A stretch of DNA of 32,901 nt from an uncultured Aureispira sp. (GCA_937942475.1 CALDEP010000493.1:1-32901), one strand, 5' to 3'. Numbered from the stretch's first letter, positions 23,545-32,901 are shown. Numbers and translations are program-made. The notes: generated by a model not told the origin, from the letters alone.

Positions 23545-24111
23545 ATGTCATTAAAACATCTGTTTGCAGCTTGTCTTTTGACCGCTTTAACGAGTGCTTG
23601 CACCGTTTCTAAGTCAAAACCTAGCACAAAACCATCGAGTACTTCTAGTAGTTCTGCGGTTACAAAGTTTACCATTTCAGGACCCTCTAATGCCGTTGCT
23701 TATGTAGAGCAATATAAAAAAATTGCCGTCTCAGAAAGTGTCCGCACAGGCATTCCTGCCAGTATTAAATTAGCACAAGGAATTTTAGAATCCGGTTATG
23801 GCAGTAGTCCTTTGGCGAAGAAATCCAACAATCATTTTGGAATTAAGTGTGGTAGTGGTTGGAGTGGTAAAAGCATTCAGTACAAAGGAAGTTGCTATCG
23901 AGTATTCAAAAATGGAAGTGATGCTTACAAAGAGCATTCTTATTTCTTGGTAAAGAGTAGCCGCTACAAAGATTTGTTTAAACTAAAACGCAACGATTAC
24001 AAAGGTTGGGCAAAAGGATTGCGAAAAGCTGGTTATGCTACCAATCCTAAATATCCTACTATTTTAATTGAATTGATCGAACGTTATAAACTGTATAATT
24101 ACGATAAATAG
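23545..24111 (+). CDS. Glucosaminidase (GH73-like) lipoprotein
   Basis: This 188-residue peptidoglycan hydrolase cleaves glycan strands next to N-acetylglucosamine. A lipoprotein signal is visible: LTSAC with the lipobox Cys at position 19, followed by a Ser/Thr/Lys-rich tether (20-45). The catalytic domain (about 50-188) contains SIKLAQGILESGYGSS with the catalytic Glu E82, SNNHFGIKC, and the YKEHSYFLVKSSRYKDLF and AKGLRKAGYATNPKYP segments typical of the GH73 family. It should be anchored in the outer membrane or periplasm and act in wall growth or division. A palindromic hairpin separates it from the convergent peptidase gene. Confidence 0.93.
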   Translation: MSLKHLFAACLLTALTSACTVSKSKPSTKPSSTSSSSAVTKFTISGPSNAVAYVEQYKKIAVSESVRTGIPASIKLAQGILESGYGSSPLAKKSNNHFGIKCGSGWSGKSIQYKGSCYRVFKNGSDAYKEHSYFLVKSSRYKDLFKLKRNDYKGWAKGLRKAGYATNPKYPTILIELIERYKLYNYDK

Positions 24112-24187
24112 GAGGGCTTTTCGTCCTCTAACAAGTGATATAAGTAGGTAGTCTTAATTAATCGACACATTTCTGAAAGGCTATTTT

Positions 24188-24254
24188 TATATCGCTTCGT
24201 TTTTTAGACTAAATAGCAAATAAATAGCTATTTGTCTAAAAGCGAAGCGATATA
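24188..24254. terminator. Long palindrome between convergent genes
   Basis: TATATCGCTTCG (24188-24199) pairs with CGAAGCGATATA (24243-24254). Inside, TTAGAC and AAATAGC pair with AGCTATTT and GTCTAA, giving a nearly continuous stem of about 27 bp. It probably terminates the glucosaminidase gene and the S9 peptidase gene from both sides, or it is a palindromic element. Confidence 0.65.
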
Positions 24255-24331
24255 ACGTCTAAAATTTAATATCTCAAACTAGGTGAAAAAACACTTAAAT
24301 TCTAACTTCTGTACGAATTCTTAGAAGCACT

Positions 24332-26716
24332 CTATTTCAAATATTTCTCCAGCCAAGTATCCTGTTCCCACAATAAATGCAAAACAGATTCTTTGGCACT
24401 GTAGCCATGACTTTCTTTGGGCAACATGACCAATCTAGCGGTGGCACCCAAGCCTTTCAAAGCATTAAAATAACGCTCTGATTGCAAAGGATAGGTTCCC
24501 GAATTATTATCTGCTTCTCCGTGAATTAACAACATAGGCGTTTTCATGGTATGGGCATGCATAAAAGGAGACATCGCATTGTAAACCTCTGGGGCTTCCC
24601 AATAATTCCGTTCTTCACTCTGAAAACCGAAAGGCGTTAAGGTTCGATTGTAAGCACCACTACGAGCAATTCCTGCTGCAAATAAATCACAATGAGACAG
24701 TAAATTGGCCGTCATAAAGGCGCCATAAGAATGTCCTCCAACGGCAACACGCTTGCGATCAATATAGCCCAAAGCATCCACGGCATCAATCGCCGCTTTC
24801 GCATTGGCAACCAATTGTGTTCTAAAAGTATCGTTGGGCTCTTCTTTTCCTGTTCCCACGATCGGAAAAGAGGCATCGTCTAAGACCACATAACCACGAG
24901 TGACCCAATAAACCATTGAACCATAGTAAGGATATATAAATTCATTCGAGTTCGTCGTGACCTGTCCTGCGCTGTTGTTGTCTTTAAATTCTCTAGGATA
25001 AGCCCACATAATTAGAGGCTTTTTCTCTAGTTTTGTTTTATCATAATTGATGGGCAAATAAAGGGTTCCCGAAAGCTCTACGCCATCTTCTCTTTGGTAT
25101 TTTATAACCTCTTTATGTACGCTTTGAATGCTCTTAAATGGATTTTCAAAAGTAGTAATTTGTGTTAAAGCCTCTTCCTTAAAAATATTACGAATAAAGT
25201 AATTCGGATATTCTATAGGCGATTCTACCCGAACAATGAAGTCGCCTTTTTCCAAATCAATTGGAAAATAAATTGCTTCCAATTTATCGGTATAAGTAGA
25301 TTGATACAATCGCTTAGTCGTATTGGTTTCCAAATTAAATTGATCGACAAAAGGAAATTGTCCTTCTTTAGAGTGCCCCTCTCCAACCAAAAACAAAGCG
25401 TTCTCTTGAATCGTCAATACCGAACGATTCAATTCGTTTTTCTGGGTCAAAAAAGCACCAGGATCGCTGTATTTATCTTGATAATTACGATCAAAAATAA
25501 GAGTAGGTTCTTCCGAAATATCAGATGGATTAAATTGGTATACTTTGGTATTTCTAGTATTCCACCAATAATCATGGGCAATAGCAAAGCTATCTGTCCC
25601 CCATTCTATCGAATCAAAACGGTTGATTGTTTTTAGAATTAATTGAGGTTTGGCATCAAAAGGTGCTGCCCATTCATAAATTGCATCTCGAAATGGCACC
25701 TCGATTCCTGCATCTCCTTCATCCAAGGCTTCTGCCCAGATCAAACTAGCAGCATGATCGCTCCGCCATTGCAACATTCTTCGTCCTTTCCGTACCGACA
25801 TAAATCCCTTGGGAATATCCTCGGTCAAAGGCACTTCGTTAATTACCTTTACAAAGCTACCCTCTTTGGTATATAAGGTGCTAAGGTGTGGAAACCTTGA
25901 GTAAGGAACTAAATAAGAGAAAGGCGGCTGCATGGTCATTACTTGTACATATTCGCCATTGGGCGCAACCAAACAAGAACGATACATACCTGCATCTTCT
26001 AGCCATTTTTCACGCTGTCCATCCAAGTTCACCTTATGCAATTCAGAAGTTGTTAAGGCTTCAAAATTATGCTCATCATTTCTATTTTTTAATAAATCTT
26101 GATAGGTTCTATTTTGCGCCTTTGAGCCATCACTAACCGATATCGTTGGTCCTGTTGGAACTGCCGTTGCAGTATTGATCAAATCAACTCTCTGTGCGGG
26201 TAATAATTTCACCAACAAGGCTTTACTATCCTCAAACCAGGTAATTGGATTGCCCAAATTTGCATTCGCCTGCGCAGGAGTCAAAGCAGTTGCTTTAGCC
26301 GTTTCCATATCCAACACCCAAATTTCTACCCCGACCAAAGTCGTGTTCGTAAAGGCTAATTTAGTTTGACAAGGCGACCAAATAAAGTTGGCCAATCTAG
26401 GTTCCTCAGGCAAGCCACTTACTTGCGTTAATGCTTCGGCTTTTAATAACTTTACTTGTAAATTATTATAATAAATCGTACGACTCCCTATATTGGTAAC
26501 AGGATTAACACGCAAACCACCTAGACGCAATTCCTCTTCAGAAAGTGCCGCAATGGTCTGATAACTATCTCTGTAGATAAATAGCATGTACTTTCCCTTT
26601 CGATCCATTTGTACAAAAGGAGCACGAGGAACGTCCACTAAATCCAAAATTTCTTTAGGTGGCTTTTGGTAGCTCAAATTATCTTCTTCTATCCTATTAG
26701 GAGTCATTAAATCCAT
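24332..26716 (-). CDS. S9-family prolyl oligopeptidase-like serine peptidase (glutamyl-peptidase type)
   Basis: This 794-residue protein has a beta-propeller-like front part (about 1-540) and an alpha/beta-hydrolase catalytic part (about 560-794). The catalytic triad is visible: Ser in GGHSYGAFM (S663), Asp in IHGEADNNSG (D736), His in PKESHGYSA (H770). The N-terminal PPKEILDLVDVPRAP is typical of the S9D glutamyl-peptidase branch known from bacteria and plant plastids. No signal peptide is seen at this start, so the enzyme may be cytoplasmic, although many relatives are exported. The SUFU-domain gene lies 43 bases upstream on the same strand, probably in one unit. Confidence 0.92.
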   Translation of the reverse strand: MDLMTPNRIEEDNLSYQKPPKEILDLVDVPRAPFVQMDRKGKYMLFIYRDSYQTIAALSEEELRLGGLRVNPVTNIGSRTIYYNNLQVKLLKAEALTQVSGLPEEPRLANFIWSPCQTKLAFTNTTLVGVEIWVLDMETAKATALTPAQANANLGNPITWFEDSKALLVKLLPAQRVDLINTATAVPTGPTISVSDGSKAQNRTYQDLLKNRNDEHNFEALTTSELHKVNLDGQREKWLEDAGMYRSCLVAPNGEYVQVMTMQPPFSYLVPYSRFPHLSTLYTKEGSFVKVINEVPLTEDIPKGFMSVRKGRRMLQWRSDHAASLIWAEALDEGDAGIEVPFRDAIYEWAAPFDAKPQLILKTINRFDSIEWGTDSFAIAHDYWWNTRNTKVYQFNPSDISEEPTLIFDRNYQDKYSDPGAFLTQKNELNRSVLTIQENALFLVGEGHSKEGQFPFVDQFNLETNTTKRLYQSTYTDKLEAIYFPIDLEKGDFIVRVESPIEYPNYFIRNIFKEEALTQITTFENPFKSIQSVHKEVIKYQREDGVELSGTLYLPINYDKTKLEKKPLIMWAYPREFKDNNSAGQVTTNSNEFIYPYYGSMVYWVTRGYVVLDDASFPIVGTGKEEPNDTFRTQLVANAKAAIDAVDALGYIDRKRVAVGGHSYGAFMTANLLSHCDLFAAGIARSGAYNRTLTPFGFQSEERNYWEAPEVYNAMSPFMHAHTMKTPMLLIHGEADNNSGTYPLQSERYFNALKGLGATARLVMLPKESHGYSAKESVLHLLWEQDTWLEKYLK

Positions 26717-26759
26717 CTATGTTGTCTTTTTTGTCTGTCTATTGTCTTTGATAAGTCTT

Positions 26760-27410
26760 CTACTTACGATCCAAATCTGTAATTAGCAATGGATTATCTT
26801 TTCTTAACGTATTTGCCAATGCTTCCACTTCTTCTATGGTTGGATTAGCCATTAAAATGGCTAGTTCTTTAGCTGTAATGCCCACTATTTGCAGAAAAAT
26901 TACATTCCCGTGTGGCGTTTCTATGGTACCCAACTCTGGATCTTGGACAAAAATTAGCCCAACAATCTCGGTATCTGTATCCAGTCGAATCGGTTCATTA
27001 ATGGGTACAAAGTGATTTTCTTCAAACCAATTTTCCGTTTCAAAAACATAACGAGCTAAATTATTCAACACCTCTATTGCCCAAAATGGATCGCCTTCAT
27101 CTTCGGCAAAAGGCTTTAGACGAAACGTAAATTCAAAGCCCCATTTACTAAAATCACCACCGACGATCTCTTCGTCATAATACAATTCTGACATGCCATA
27201 AGTCGTCATGTGATAATGCGGCTCTTGTGCTTCCGAATCAAAGATGCTGATGCCATCCAAAGGATCTGTTCCTCCAGTTATATAAGGTACTTCTGCCGCA
27301 TAATGTCGAGGCTCTGTTTTCCCGTAAATCGTTTCTAACTTTTGATCTAAGAAAAACCAACCTACTGCTTCTTCTTCAGTAAACCGACTTGCGTATTCTT
27401 CTTTTGTCAT
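26760..27410 (-). CDS. Suppressor-of-fused (SUFU) domain protein
   Basis: The 216-residue acidic, soluble protein shows the SUFU-family pattern: PHYHMTTYGMSELYY followed by GFEFTFRLKP (about residues 65-100), AIEVLNNLARYVF (about 110-123), then the INEPIRL strand and GNVIFLQIVGITAKEL (about 165-180). Bacterial SUFU proteins are often immunity or interaction proteins of polymorphic toxin systems, but no toxin gene is adjacent. It is upstream of, and on the same strand as, the S9 peptidase (43-base gap), so the two are likely co-transcribed, and the first may modulate the second. That relation is inference. Confidence 0.9.
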   Translation of the reverse strand: MTKEEYASRFTEEEAVGWFFLDQKLETIYGKTEPRHYAAEVPYITGGTDPLDGISIFDSEAQEPHYHMTTYGMSELYYDEEIVGGDFSKWGFEFTFRLKPFAEDEGDPFWAIEVLNNLARYVFETENWFEENHFVPINEPIRLDTDTEIVGLIFVQDPELGTIETPHGNVIFLQIVGITAKELAILMANPTIEEVEALANTLRKDNPLLITDLDRK

Positions 27411-27921
27411 TCTATTTTTGTTATTTGTATTTCCTTTCTATTTCAATAAAAATAAAAAAAGTCCCTTCAATTAAGAACTGAAAGGACTAAATATCTTTTT
27501 TCAAAAATTAAACCATTACCTCTTTGAGACAATATCTAAAATTTTAGGTTTGTTGTACCAATTCTAAGGAATGAGAAAGAAATAAAGTGAACAAGTGTTG
27601 TTAAATATTTTTGAGGATGAAAATTTAAAAAAATGAGTAGTGTAACGGGTTACACGTCCGATTTTTTTGAAATTTTCAGACCAAAAAGATGACGCAAAAC
27701 GTTCATTTTATTTTTTGAACGTTCCTGATACACTGTAACATAAATTTTCAGCATTTATTTTTTATTAAAAATAAAATCTTTATCGATTTTAATATACAAT
27801 AAAAATCCATAATATTTTATAAACTATCAAAATCAAGGATTAAATTGATTCATAATTTGAAAACTTCGAAAAATTGATAGATGTTACTACTATAAATCTA
27901 CTTTTCTATAAACAAAAAAAA
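27411..27921. other. Intergenic gap upstream of the SUFU gene
   Basis: Strongly AT-rich with no gene. It includes a short palindrome GTGTAAC-GG-GTTACAC near 27637-27652, followed by T-rich sequence, and ACACTGTAACATAAATTTT near 27728-27746. Apart from one base the latter matches the minus strand of the right border of the palindromic element at 15325-15544. No clear promoter was identified. Confidence 0.5.
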
Positions 27922-27945
27922 CTGCCAGAAAATTAATTCTGGCAG
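27922..27945 (-). terminator. Intrinsic terminator of the LamG/T9SS gene
   Basis: CTGCCAGAA pairs with TTCTGGCAG around 6 bases; on the minus strand it is followed by eight T. A second tiny palindrome, CTGAATCT-CA-AGATTCAG at 27951-27968, precedes it on the transcript. Confidence 0.88.
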
Positions 27946-28027
27946 AATAACTGAATCTCAAGATTCAGGTCCATTTCAAAGGTCACTACGCTCCGAAAAT
28001 GGGGAACAAAATTACACAGACTTTACC

Positions 28028-31000
28028 TTAATCATCCATCTTAATGAACTTATGTAGGAGGCGATCCCCATTGTCCATTTCTATAGATAATAAATAAATC
28101 GAAGGAATTAATCCTTGTATTTCATCTAATTGTATCACTTGATAAGCTTCTAAAGAAACCTGTTGAGTAGTAATAATTTGTCCATTAGAATTGATAATTT
28201 GTATCCTTGCCATTTCTACTTCTATTGGCAAGTTATCAAAACGTATGTTTATATAATCCTGCGCTGGATTCGGATAAATATTTACATCAATAGGAGCTCG
28301 TTTTATTCCATCTACTGCTCTAATTCCAGAATAAGTCGTTGTTCCATCAAAGTCAATTTGCTTTAATCTATAATAACTTACGCCTTCATAGCTGTTTTCA
28401 TCTTCCTCTTGATAATATGTCGTAGAAGCAGTTGTTCCGTGACCATCTACCCATCCAATGGCTTTGAATCCATCTTCTAGGTCCAACATACGTTCGATAT
28501 AAAAGCCTTTATTGTTAATTTCTGTCGCTGTAGTCCAGCGAATGTCTACCTGATCCACGGTTTGTCTTTCCACCTTAAATGCCATCAACTCGATGGGCAA
28601 AGCAGGGATACCTCCAACAAATGTAGAGCTATTAGACGTTAAAGCAAACTGGCTAAAATCGCTTATATTATTAAGACTTACATGGTTATCTCCTACTCCA
28701 AGCCCAAGGGCACTTGCTGGCAGATCCAACCAATCAATTACTTCATACGCTCTAGAGCCTCGTTTATGAATTTGATGATTTGCATTTACTGTATTTGCAA
28801 TGGCTCCATCTGCAAACTTAAACTTTGCAGTAGCGTTGAGACCTGCATTTATGCCATAATTATCAACCACCCAATAGACTCCAGGATTATTGACCATTAT
28901 ATTTGTAGATTCATTGTGTGGTAATTCTGTTATTATTTTGGTAACAACGACTTCATCATTTGGCATAAGACCTGAGAACATTAATTCCAAATCGGTATTC
29001 ACGAAGGTGTAATTGCCTGCTGCACTAATAACTTGTGTACTAGAAAAACCTTTGCCTACCGCCACTTCTGAATTGCTATAAACGCCACCAAAAGAAGTTC
29101 CATGATTTCCCAAGACCTCTTTCACGCCATTAGCTGTTCCTGCAACCGCGTCTGTATCAAATTGATAATAAGCAACTAAATTATCATCACCACTCACTAA
29201 ATGTCTGCTTTCTAAGCTAAGGTGCATTCGCTCCCGAATTTCTTGTTGTGTACGAACATCTTTCCAAATACGAACTTCATCTATTTTTCCTTTAAAATAA
29301 TCTCCTTTACTTCCGTTATCCCACTCTTGGCCAATACTCCATTGATTATTAGCAGCAAAGGTAGTAACAGAACCTCCTTTTGAATCTAAAAGAACACCAT
29401 CCAGATAAACCCTATGCGTAGAATTATCATGTGTAAAAGCAACATGATGCCAGCCTGTCCCTCTAAGATCAGGGCTTCCATAAGTATCTGTTGCTCCATC
29501 ATATGTTCTCAAACGACCAGCATCTAAATAGAATAAGATCACATTACCTCCACCAGAAGTATTTACACAAACAATTCGATCTGCTCCTGCTTGTGTTGCA
29601 TCCGCATTAATCCATCCTTCAAAGGTGAATTCTGTTGCTCCAGCAATAGATCCTGCGACAGCATCAATAATAACATGATCAGAGGTTCCATTTAGAGTCA
29701 ACATTTGACCACGAACTTCAGAAAACAAGGCTCCTAATGCAACTCCTTCAATTCCAAAAGTGTACAAAGATTCATTACAATCTGAATTTGAGATTTCAAT
29801 CGTAGCTGTTTTCTGTCCTACAAGAGCAGCAGGGTTAAATTCTACTACAAAAGTAGTACTTGCTCCAGCATTTAAAAGAGCTGTAGGCATCGAAGTAATG
29901 GAGAAATCAGAAGCATTTATACCTGACAAAGTAACGCCTGTAATGTCTAAGGATGTATTTCCTGTATTCTTAATTGTAAATACTTTACTAATAGGGCTTG
30001 CTCCTATTTCCATGTCTCCATAATTAGTTCCATCTATCACCTGTGGCAAAAGATCCCCATCTGGAATAAGAGTACTATTGCCTTCAACAGCTATTTCTGG
30101 CTGAGTTGCAGGCTGTGGATTAACGGTCCAAATTTCTGTAATTTCAAGATAATCTCGCTTTAAAACCAAGGTAAAATTATCTGTTGCTGTTAATTCAATA
30201 TCAATTCTATTCGCAGAAGAAAAAGCAGTTCCTAAGTTTGTACTACTCCATTCTTTTGTATACCAATCTGCACTATTAAAATTAGGAATTTGTTCAAAAT
30301 TTGTATTGACTAATAAGCCTTCCGTTGTTGCCGTTCCATCGTTATTATTACTACTATAATCTAGTAAAGAGATATTTGCTGTATTACAAATTGACAAACA
30401 AGGATAATAGGCGACCAAATTAGCATAGTTAGGATGTGTATTTTTAATAACTGCTTGCATTCCCAAGTCAATATCTGTAGCAGATAAGACCGTATTCCAA
30501 ATAGAAATTTCTGTCATTTCTCCTGTATAAAAATCACTAGCAGTTCCATTGTCAAACTCTTGTCCTAATGAAAACTGACTTGTTGCAATTGAATTTTGTC
30601 CGTTGACATAGGTCATTACTTCATTTCCATCTATATAAATTTTCGTTTCTCCCGTTGCATTATCATAAGTATATCCGACATAATGCCATTGCCCGTCTGT
30701 AACTGCAACCCCCGAACTCTGCGTTGTCCCTCCATCATATATTTGAAGTTCTTGATTGGTACCAATTTGTAAGTTGGCTACGTTTCCTCCTCCCGAAGTA
30801 TTAATACCCAACAACACTTGATTATTCCCAGCAACAGGAACAGCTTGTTTCATCCACATAAAAGCAGAACGATCGCTATTTGCTAAGGAAGCAGCTACAG
30901 GATTTATATTGATGTAATTGCTTCCGCTAAAAGCGGCATAGGATACATAATTCGTGACGGCTTCTTGCCGTAAGGTATCATCTGTACATAGACTCGTATC

Positions 31001-31744
31001 GGGCAAGACGTCTTGCGCTAATACTGTATAATTACTTTGTATCGTAATAAAGGTAATGGAGTCTAATCCTCCTGGAGCGACACCCAATGCAGTATCTTGA
31101 TAGGTTCCTGTGGTACTATAAGTCTGGCCACTTGGAGCGATGTAAGCACTTCCATCACAATAAGTTTCATTAACACTACCACAAATTGCATTGGTAGGGC
31201 AAGCTGGCGCATAACGAAAGGTTAGGGTATTCTGATTACCAATTCCTAAATTATTTTGCTGATTTTGATTCAGTACTAAGATGTAATATTCCCCTGCTGG
31301 AACATATTGTGAAGCACTAGATGGGTGGGTATAACCGCCACTTGGTGGCCAATATCCTCTTCCGAGTTGCATACTATCTCTAAAGCCACAAAAATTCCCT
31401 GGTTCTCCTGGGAAATAAGTTAAATCACTCCATGTTGTTGGATTAGGTACATTGGCTGTATAGGCAAGCATTGTTTGTGTAAATGGGGTGAAATTATCAA
31501 GATCTACTCGGATAGAACCAGGCAAGGGAGTTACTACTTTATAAACTAAAACCGAACAACAAGGAATTGTGTTACAAGTTCCAACCATACCTATTGCAGT
31601 ACCACCTCCAGTACTACTAAAATTAGTTTCTACGTAAGGAAAAGTGTTTACTAAAGTTGCATTTGCTACATCCACATTGGTTTGTGCTTGGGCTTGAATG
31701 CTTAATAGTAGCAGTAATAGAAGTGTTGTGTATATTTTGCTCAT
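28028..31744 (-). CDS. Large secreted LamG-domain protein with T9SS sorting domain
   Basis: The ATG at 31744 gives 1238 residues beginning with a clean signal peptide (MSKIYTTLLLLLLLSIQAQAQ); a longer reading from 31810 adds 22 residues ahead of it. After a Gly/Asn-rich head come a LamG/concanavalin-like domain (about 270-430), a choice-of-anchor D-type domain (about 540-660, GDMEIGASPISKVFTIKNTG), a second LamG domain (about 690-860) and a linker. The last 80 residues are the type IX secretion sorting domain (DVNIYPNPAQDYINI through LLHKFIKMDD). It should be exported through T9SS and fixed at the cell surface, probably binding carbohydrate or acting in adhesion. Terminator and promoter candidates flank it. 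Confidence 0.93.
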   Translation of the reverse strand: MSKIYTTLLLLLLLSIQAQAQTNVDVANATLVNTFPYVETNFSSTGGGTAIGMVGTCNTIPCCSVLVYKVVTPLPGSIRVDLDNFTPFTQTMLAYTANVPNPTTWSDLTYFPGEPGNFCGFRDSMQLGRGYWPPSGGYTHPSSASQYVPAGEYYILVLNQNQQNNLGIGNQNTLTFRYAPACPTNAICGSVNETYCDGSAYIAPSGQTYSTTGTYQDTALGVAPGGLDSITFITIQSNYTVLAQDVLPDTSLCTDDTLRQEAVTNYVSYAAFSGSNYININPVAASLANSDRSAFMWMKQAVPVAGNNQVLLGINTSGGGNVANLQIGTNQELQIYDGGTTQSSGVAVTDGQWHYVGYTYDNATGETKIYIDGNEVMTYVNGQNSIATSQFSLGQEFDNGTASDFYTGEMTEISIWNTVLSATDIDLGMQAVIKNTHPNYANLVAYYPCLSICNTANISLLDYSSNNNDGTATTEGLLVNTNFEQIPNFNSADWYTKEWSSTNLGTAFSSANRIDIELTATDNFTLVLKRDYLEITEIWTVNPQPATQPEIAVEGNSTLIPDGDLLPQVIDGTNYGDMEIGASPISKVFTIKNTGNTSLDITGVTLSGINASDFSITSMPTALLNAGASTTFVVEFNPAALVGQKTATIEISNSDCNESLYTFGIEGVALGALFSEVRGQMLTLNGTSDHVIIDAVAGSIAGATEFTFEGWINADATQAGADRIVCVNTSGGGNVILFYLDAGRLRTYDGATDTYGSPDLRGTGWHHVAFTHDNSTHRVYLDGVLLDSKGGSVTTFAANNQWSIGQEWDNGSKGDYFKGKIDEVRIWKDVRTQQEIRERMHLSLESRHLVSGDDNLVAYYQFDTDAVAGTANGVKEVLGNHGTSFGGVYSNSEVAVGKGFSSTQVISAAGNYTFVNTDLELMFSGLMPNDEVVVTKIITELPHNESTNIMVNNPGVYWVVDNYGINAGLNATAKFKFADGAIANTVNANHQIHKRGSRAYEVIDWLDLPASALGLGVGDNHVSLNNISDFSQFALTSNSSTFVGGIPALPIELMAFKVERQTVDQVDIRWTTATEINNKGFYIERMLDLEDGFKAIGWVDGHGTTASTTYYQEEDENSYEGVSYYRLKQIDFDGTTTYSGIRAVDGIKRAPIDVNIYPNPAQDYINIRFDNLPIEVEMARIQIINSNGQIITTQQVSLEAYQVIQLDEIQGLIPSIYLLSIEMDNGDRLLHKFIKMDD

Positions 31745-31779
31745 TATAATATTATTTAGTGATGAATAATTTATTACCA

Positions 31780-31810
31780 CTAAAGTAGAGCATCCTAAAA
31801 CCCAAAACAA
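31780..31810 (-). promoter_or_regulatory. Candidate promoter of the LamG/T9SS gene
   Basis: On the minus strand, TTG (31810-31808) is followed after 20 bases by TACTTTAG (31787-31780), seven of eight positions matching the Bacteroidota -7 consensus TAnnTTTG. The start codon would lie some 30 bases after the predicted transcription start. It rests on sequence resemblance only. Confidence 0.35.
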
Positions 31811-31815
31811 TTTAA

Positions 31816-31846
31816 TGTTCTGAAAGGCAGTTTTCTTGTTCTGAAA
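31816..31846. promoter_or_regulatory. Direct repeat TGTTCTGAAA, 21 bp apart
   Basis: TGTTCTGAAA at 31816-31825 recurs exactly at 31837-31846, a spacing of two helical turns, just upstream of the candidate promoter of the LamG gene. This is the geometry of a binding site for a dimeric or tandem regulator. The regulator is unknown. Confidence 0.35.
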
Positions 31847-31988
31847 CCATTTTTTTATAACAAAACAAGCCTTATTTTATACTTTTAAGCAAGTAGGTTG
31901 TTATCGTATTTCTCATTTTAAAAAAAAGCTAATAATGGAAACTTCATGCTCTAAAAAACGTATACTTGTATTAAATAAATACTGAAAG

Positions 31989-32834
31989 ATGACTTTGAAA
32001 GATAAATATATAAACCCTCTTACTGATTTTGGTTTTAAAAAACTCTTTGGAATTGAGCCCAATAAAGAATTATTAATTGATTTTCTAAATCAGCTATTAC
32101 CTGCTGTTCATCAAATTAAGAACCTTACTTATACTAAAAATGAACACCTTGGAGGAAGTGAATATGAAAGAAAAGCGATTTTTGATTTGTATTGTGAAAG
32201 CCAATCAGGGGAAAAATTCATTGTAGAAGTTCAAAAAGCGAAACAAAATTTTTTCAAAGATAGAAGTGTCTATTATTCTACCTTTCCTATTCAAGAGCAA
32301 GCTAAAAAAGGGGATTGGGATTTTGAATTATCCGCAGTTTATACCATTGGTATTTTAGATTTTGTATTTGACGATCACAAAGACCAAAGCGAAATCTTAC
32401 ATACGGTAAAACTAAAAGATCAAAATGGAAATCTCTTTTACAACAAGCTTACTTATATCTATTTAGAACTGCCTAAATTCACAAAATCGGATACAGAGCT
32501 TCAAACAAGATTTGACAAATGGATGTACGTTTTTAGACATTTAGCCAAGCTTCAAAACCGTCCTGATATTTTACAGGAAAGAGTCTTTGAAAAACTATTT
32601 GAAATTGCAGAAATTGCTAAATTTACCCCTAAAGAAAAAGAGCAATATGAAGAAAGCTTAAAGTACTATCGTGATTTAAAGAATGTCGTCGACTCTTCCA
32701 AAGAAGAAGGAATAATTGAAGGGATCATTGAAGGAAAAATTGAAGTTGCAAAAGAGATGAAAACGGATGGAATTTCAATCGAAAAAATTTCTAAATATAC
32801 AGGGCTCTCCATAGAAGAAATCCAAGATTTATAA
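31989..32834 (+). CDS. Rpn-family PD-(D/E)XK nuclease (transposase-like)
   Basis: This 281-residue protein of the Rpn/'PD-(D/E)XK nuclease family transposase' group begins YINPLTDFGFKKLFG, the family hallmark. Catalytic residues fit: Asp in AIFDLYCES (D66) and Glu/Gln in FIVEVQK (E80, Q82), followed by the RSVYYSTFPIQEQAKKG helix. The C-terminal part is helical and ends in short repeats EGIIEGIIEGKIE with a terminal helix-turn-helix-like segment, as usual in this family. Such proteins are DNA endonucleases that promote recombination, some act in phage defence, and the repeated tail can vary in number. The gene is divergent from the LamG gene. Confidence 0.92.
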   Translation: MTLKDKYINPLTDFGFKKLFGIEPNKELLIDFLNQLLPAVHQIKNLTYTKNEHLGGSEYERKAIFDLYCESQSGEKFIVEVQKAKQNFFKDRSVYYSTFPIQEQAKKGDWDFELSAVYTIGILDFVFDDHKDQSEILHTVKLKDQNGNLFYNKLTYIYLELPKFTKSDTELQTRFDKWMYVFRHLAKLQNRPDILQERVFEKLFEIAEIAKFTPKEKEQYEESLKYYRDLKNVVDSSKEEGIIEGIIEGKIEVAKEMKTDGISIEKISKYTGLSIEEIQDL

Positions 32835-32901
32835 AACGTGACCGAGAGATCACAAAAGAACATATTCTCTATATAATACATTCATAATAATAACAAGCTA
32901 A
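32835..32901. other. Window end, no feature seen
   Basis: Sequence after the Rpn gene; a small inverted motif (GTGACCGAGAGATCAC) close to the stop codon might act as a terminator, but support is weak. Confidence 0.3.

Overview
The window looks like chromosomal DNA of a Bacteroidota member. The genome is AT-rich, start codons follow A-rich leaders instead of strong Shine-Dalgarno sequences, the 1238-residue secreted protein ends in a type IX secretion (T9SS) sorting domain, and DUF4476, PdxH, KDO transferase and caspase-like proteins are all of Bacteroidota type. The caspase and MORN-caspase proteins, together with long extracellular LamG proteins, suggest the class Saprospiria (Aureispira or Saprospira-like). 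That placement is inference; no rRNA is present.

Layout: (1) 1-1370, a caspase-like peptidase running off the left edge on the minus strand. (2) 1371-2147, a gap with a tandem 26-bp hairpin repeat. (3) 2148-4117, an EamA transporter and an acyltransferase-3 protein, probably co-transcribed. (4) 4288-5547, an uncharacterised soluble protein followed by a mosaic of tRNA-like pieces ending in a strong terminator. (5) 5770-9797, a small secreted protein, the pdxH/membrane-protein pair, a four-repeat DUF4476 secreted protein and thioredoxin. (6) 10490-13705, an HI0933-type flavoprotein and a Na/Pi-cotransporter with a PhoU-like tail. (7) 13706-19425, an accessory-looking stretch: two copies of a palindromic MITE-like element with 8-bp target duplications, a long perfect palindrome, an NlpC/P60-like secreted protein, a stand-alone RarA/MgsA C-terminal-like protein, an Mrr-like nuclease and a TIR-like protein with a C-terminal membrane helix. 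(8) 19748-24111, a MORN-caspase protein, a histone-H1-like lysine/alanine protein with a helix-hairpin-helix end, KDO transferase and a glucosaminidase lipoprotein. (9) 24332-32834, an S9 peptidase with a SUFU-domain protein, a large LamG/T9SS adhesin-like protein and an Rpn-type PD-(D/E)XK nuclease.

Most genes are single transcription units separated by clear hairpin terminators. The housekeeping functions (vitamin B6, thioredoxin, lipopolysaccharide core, phosphate, peptidoglycan) are unrelated to one another. The parts most worth a second look are the tRNA-like mosaic with its upstream gene, the MITE family with exact target duplications, the nuclease/TIR-like pair flanking one MITE copy, and the hairpin repeat family shared by two distant gaps.
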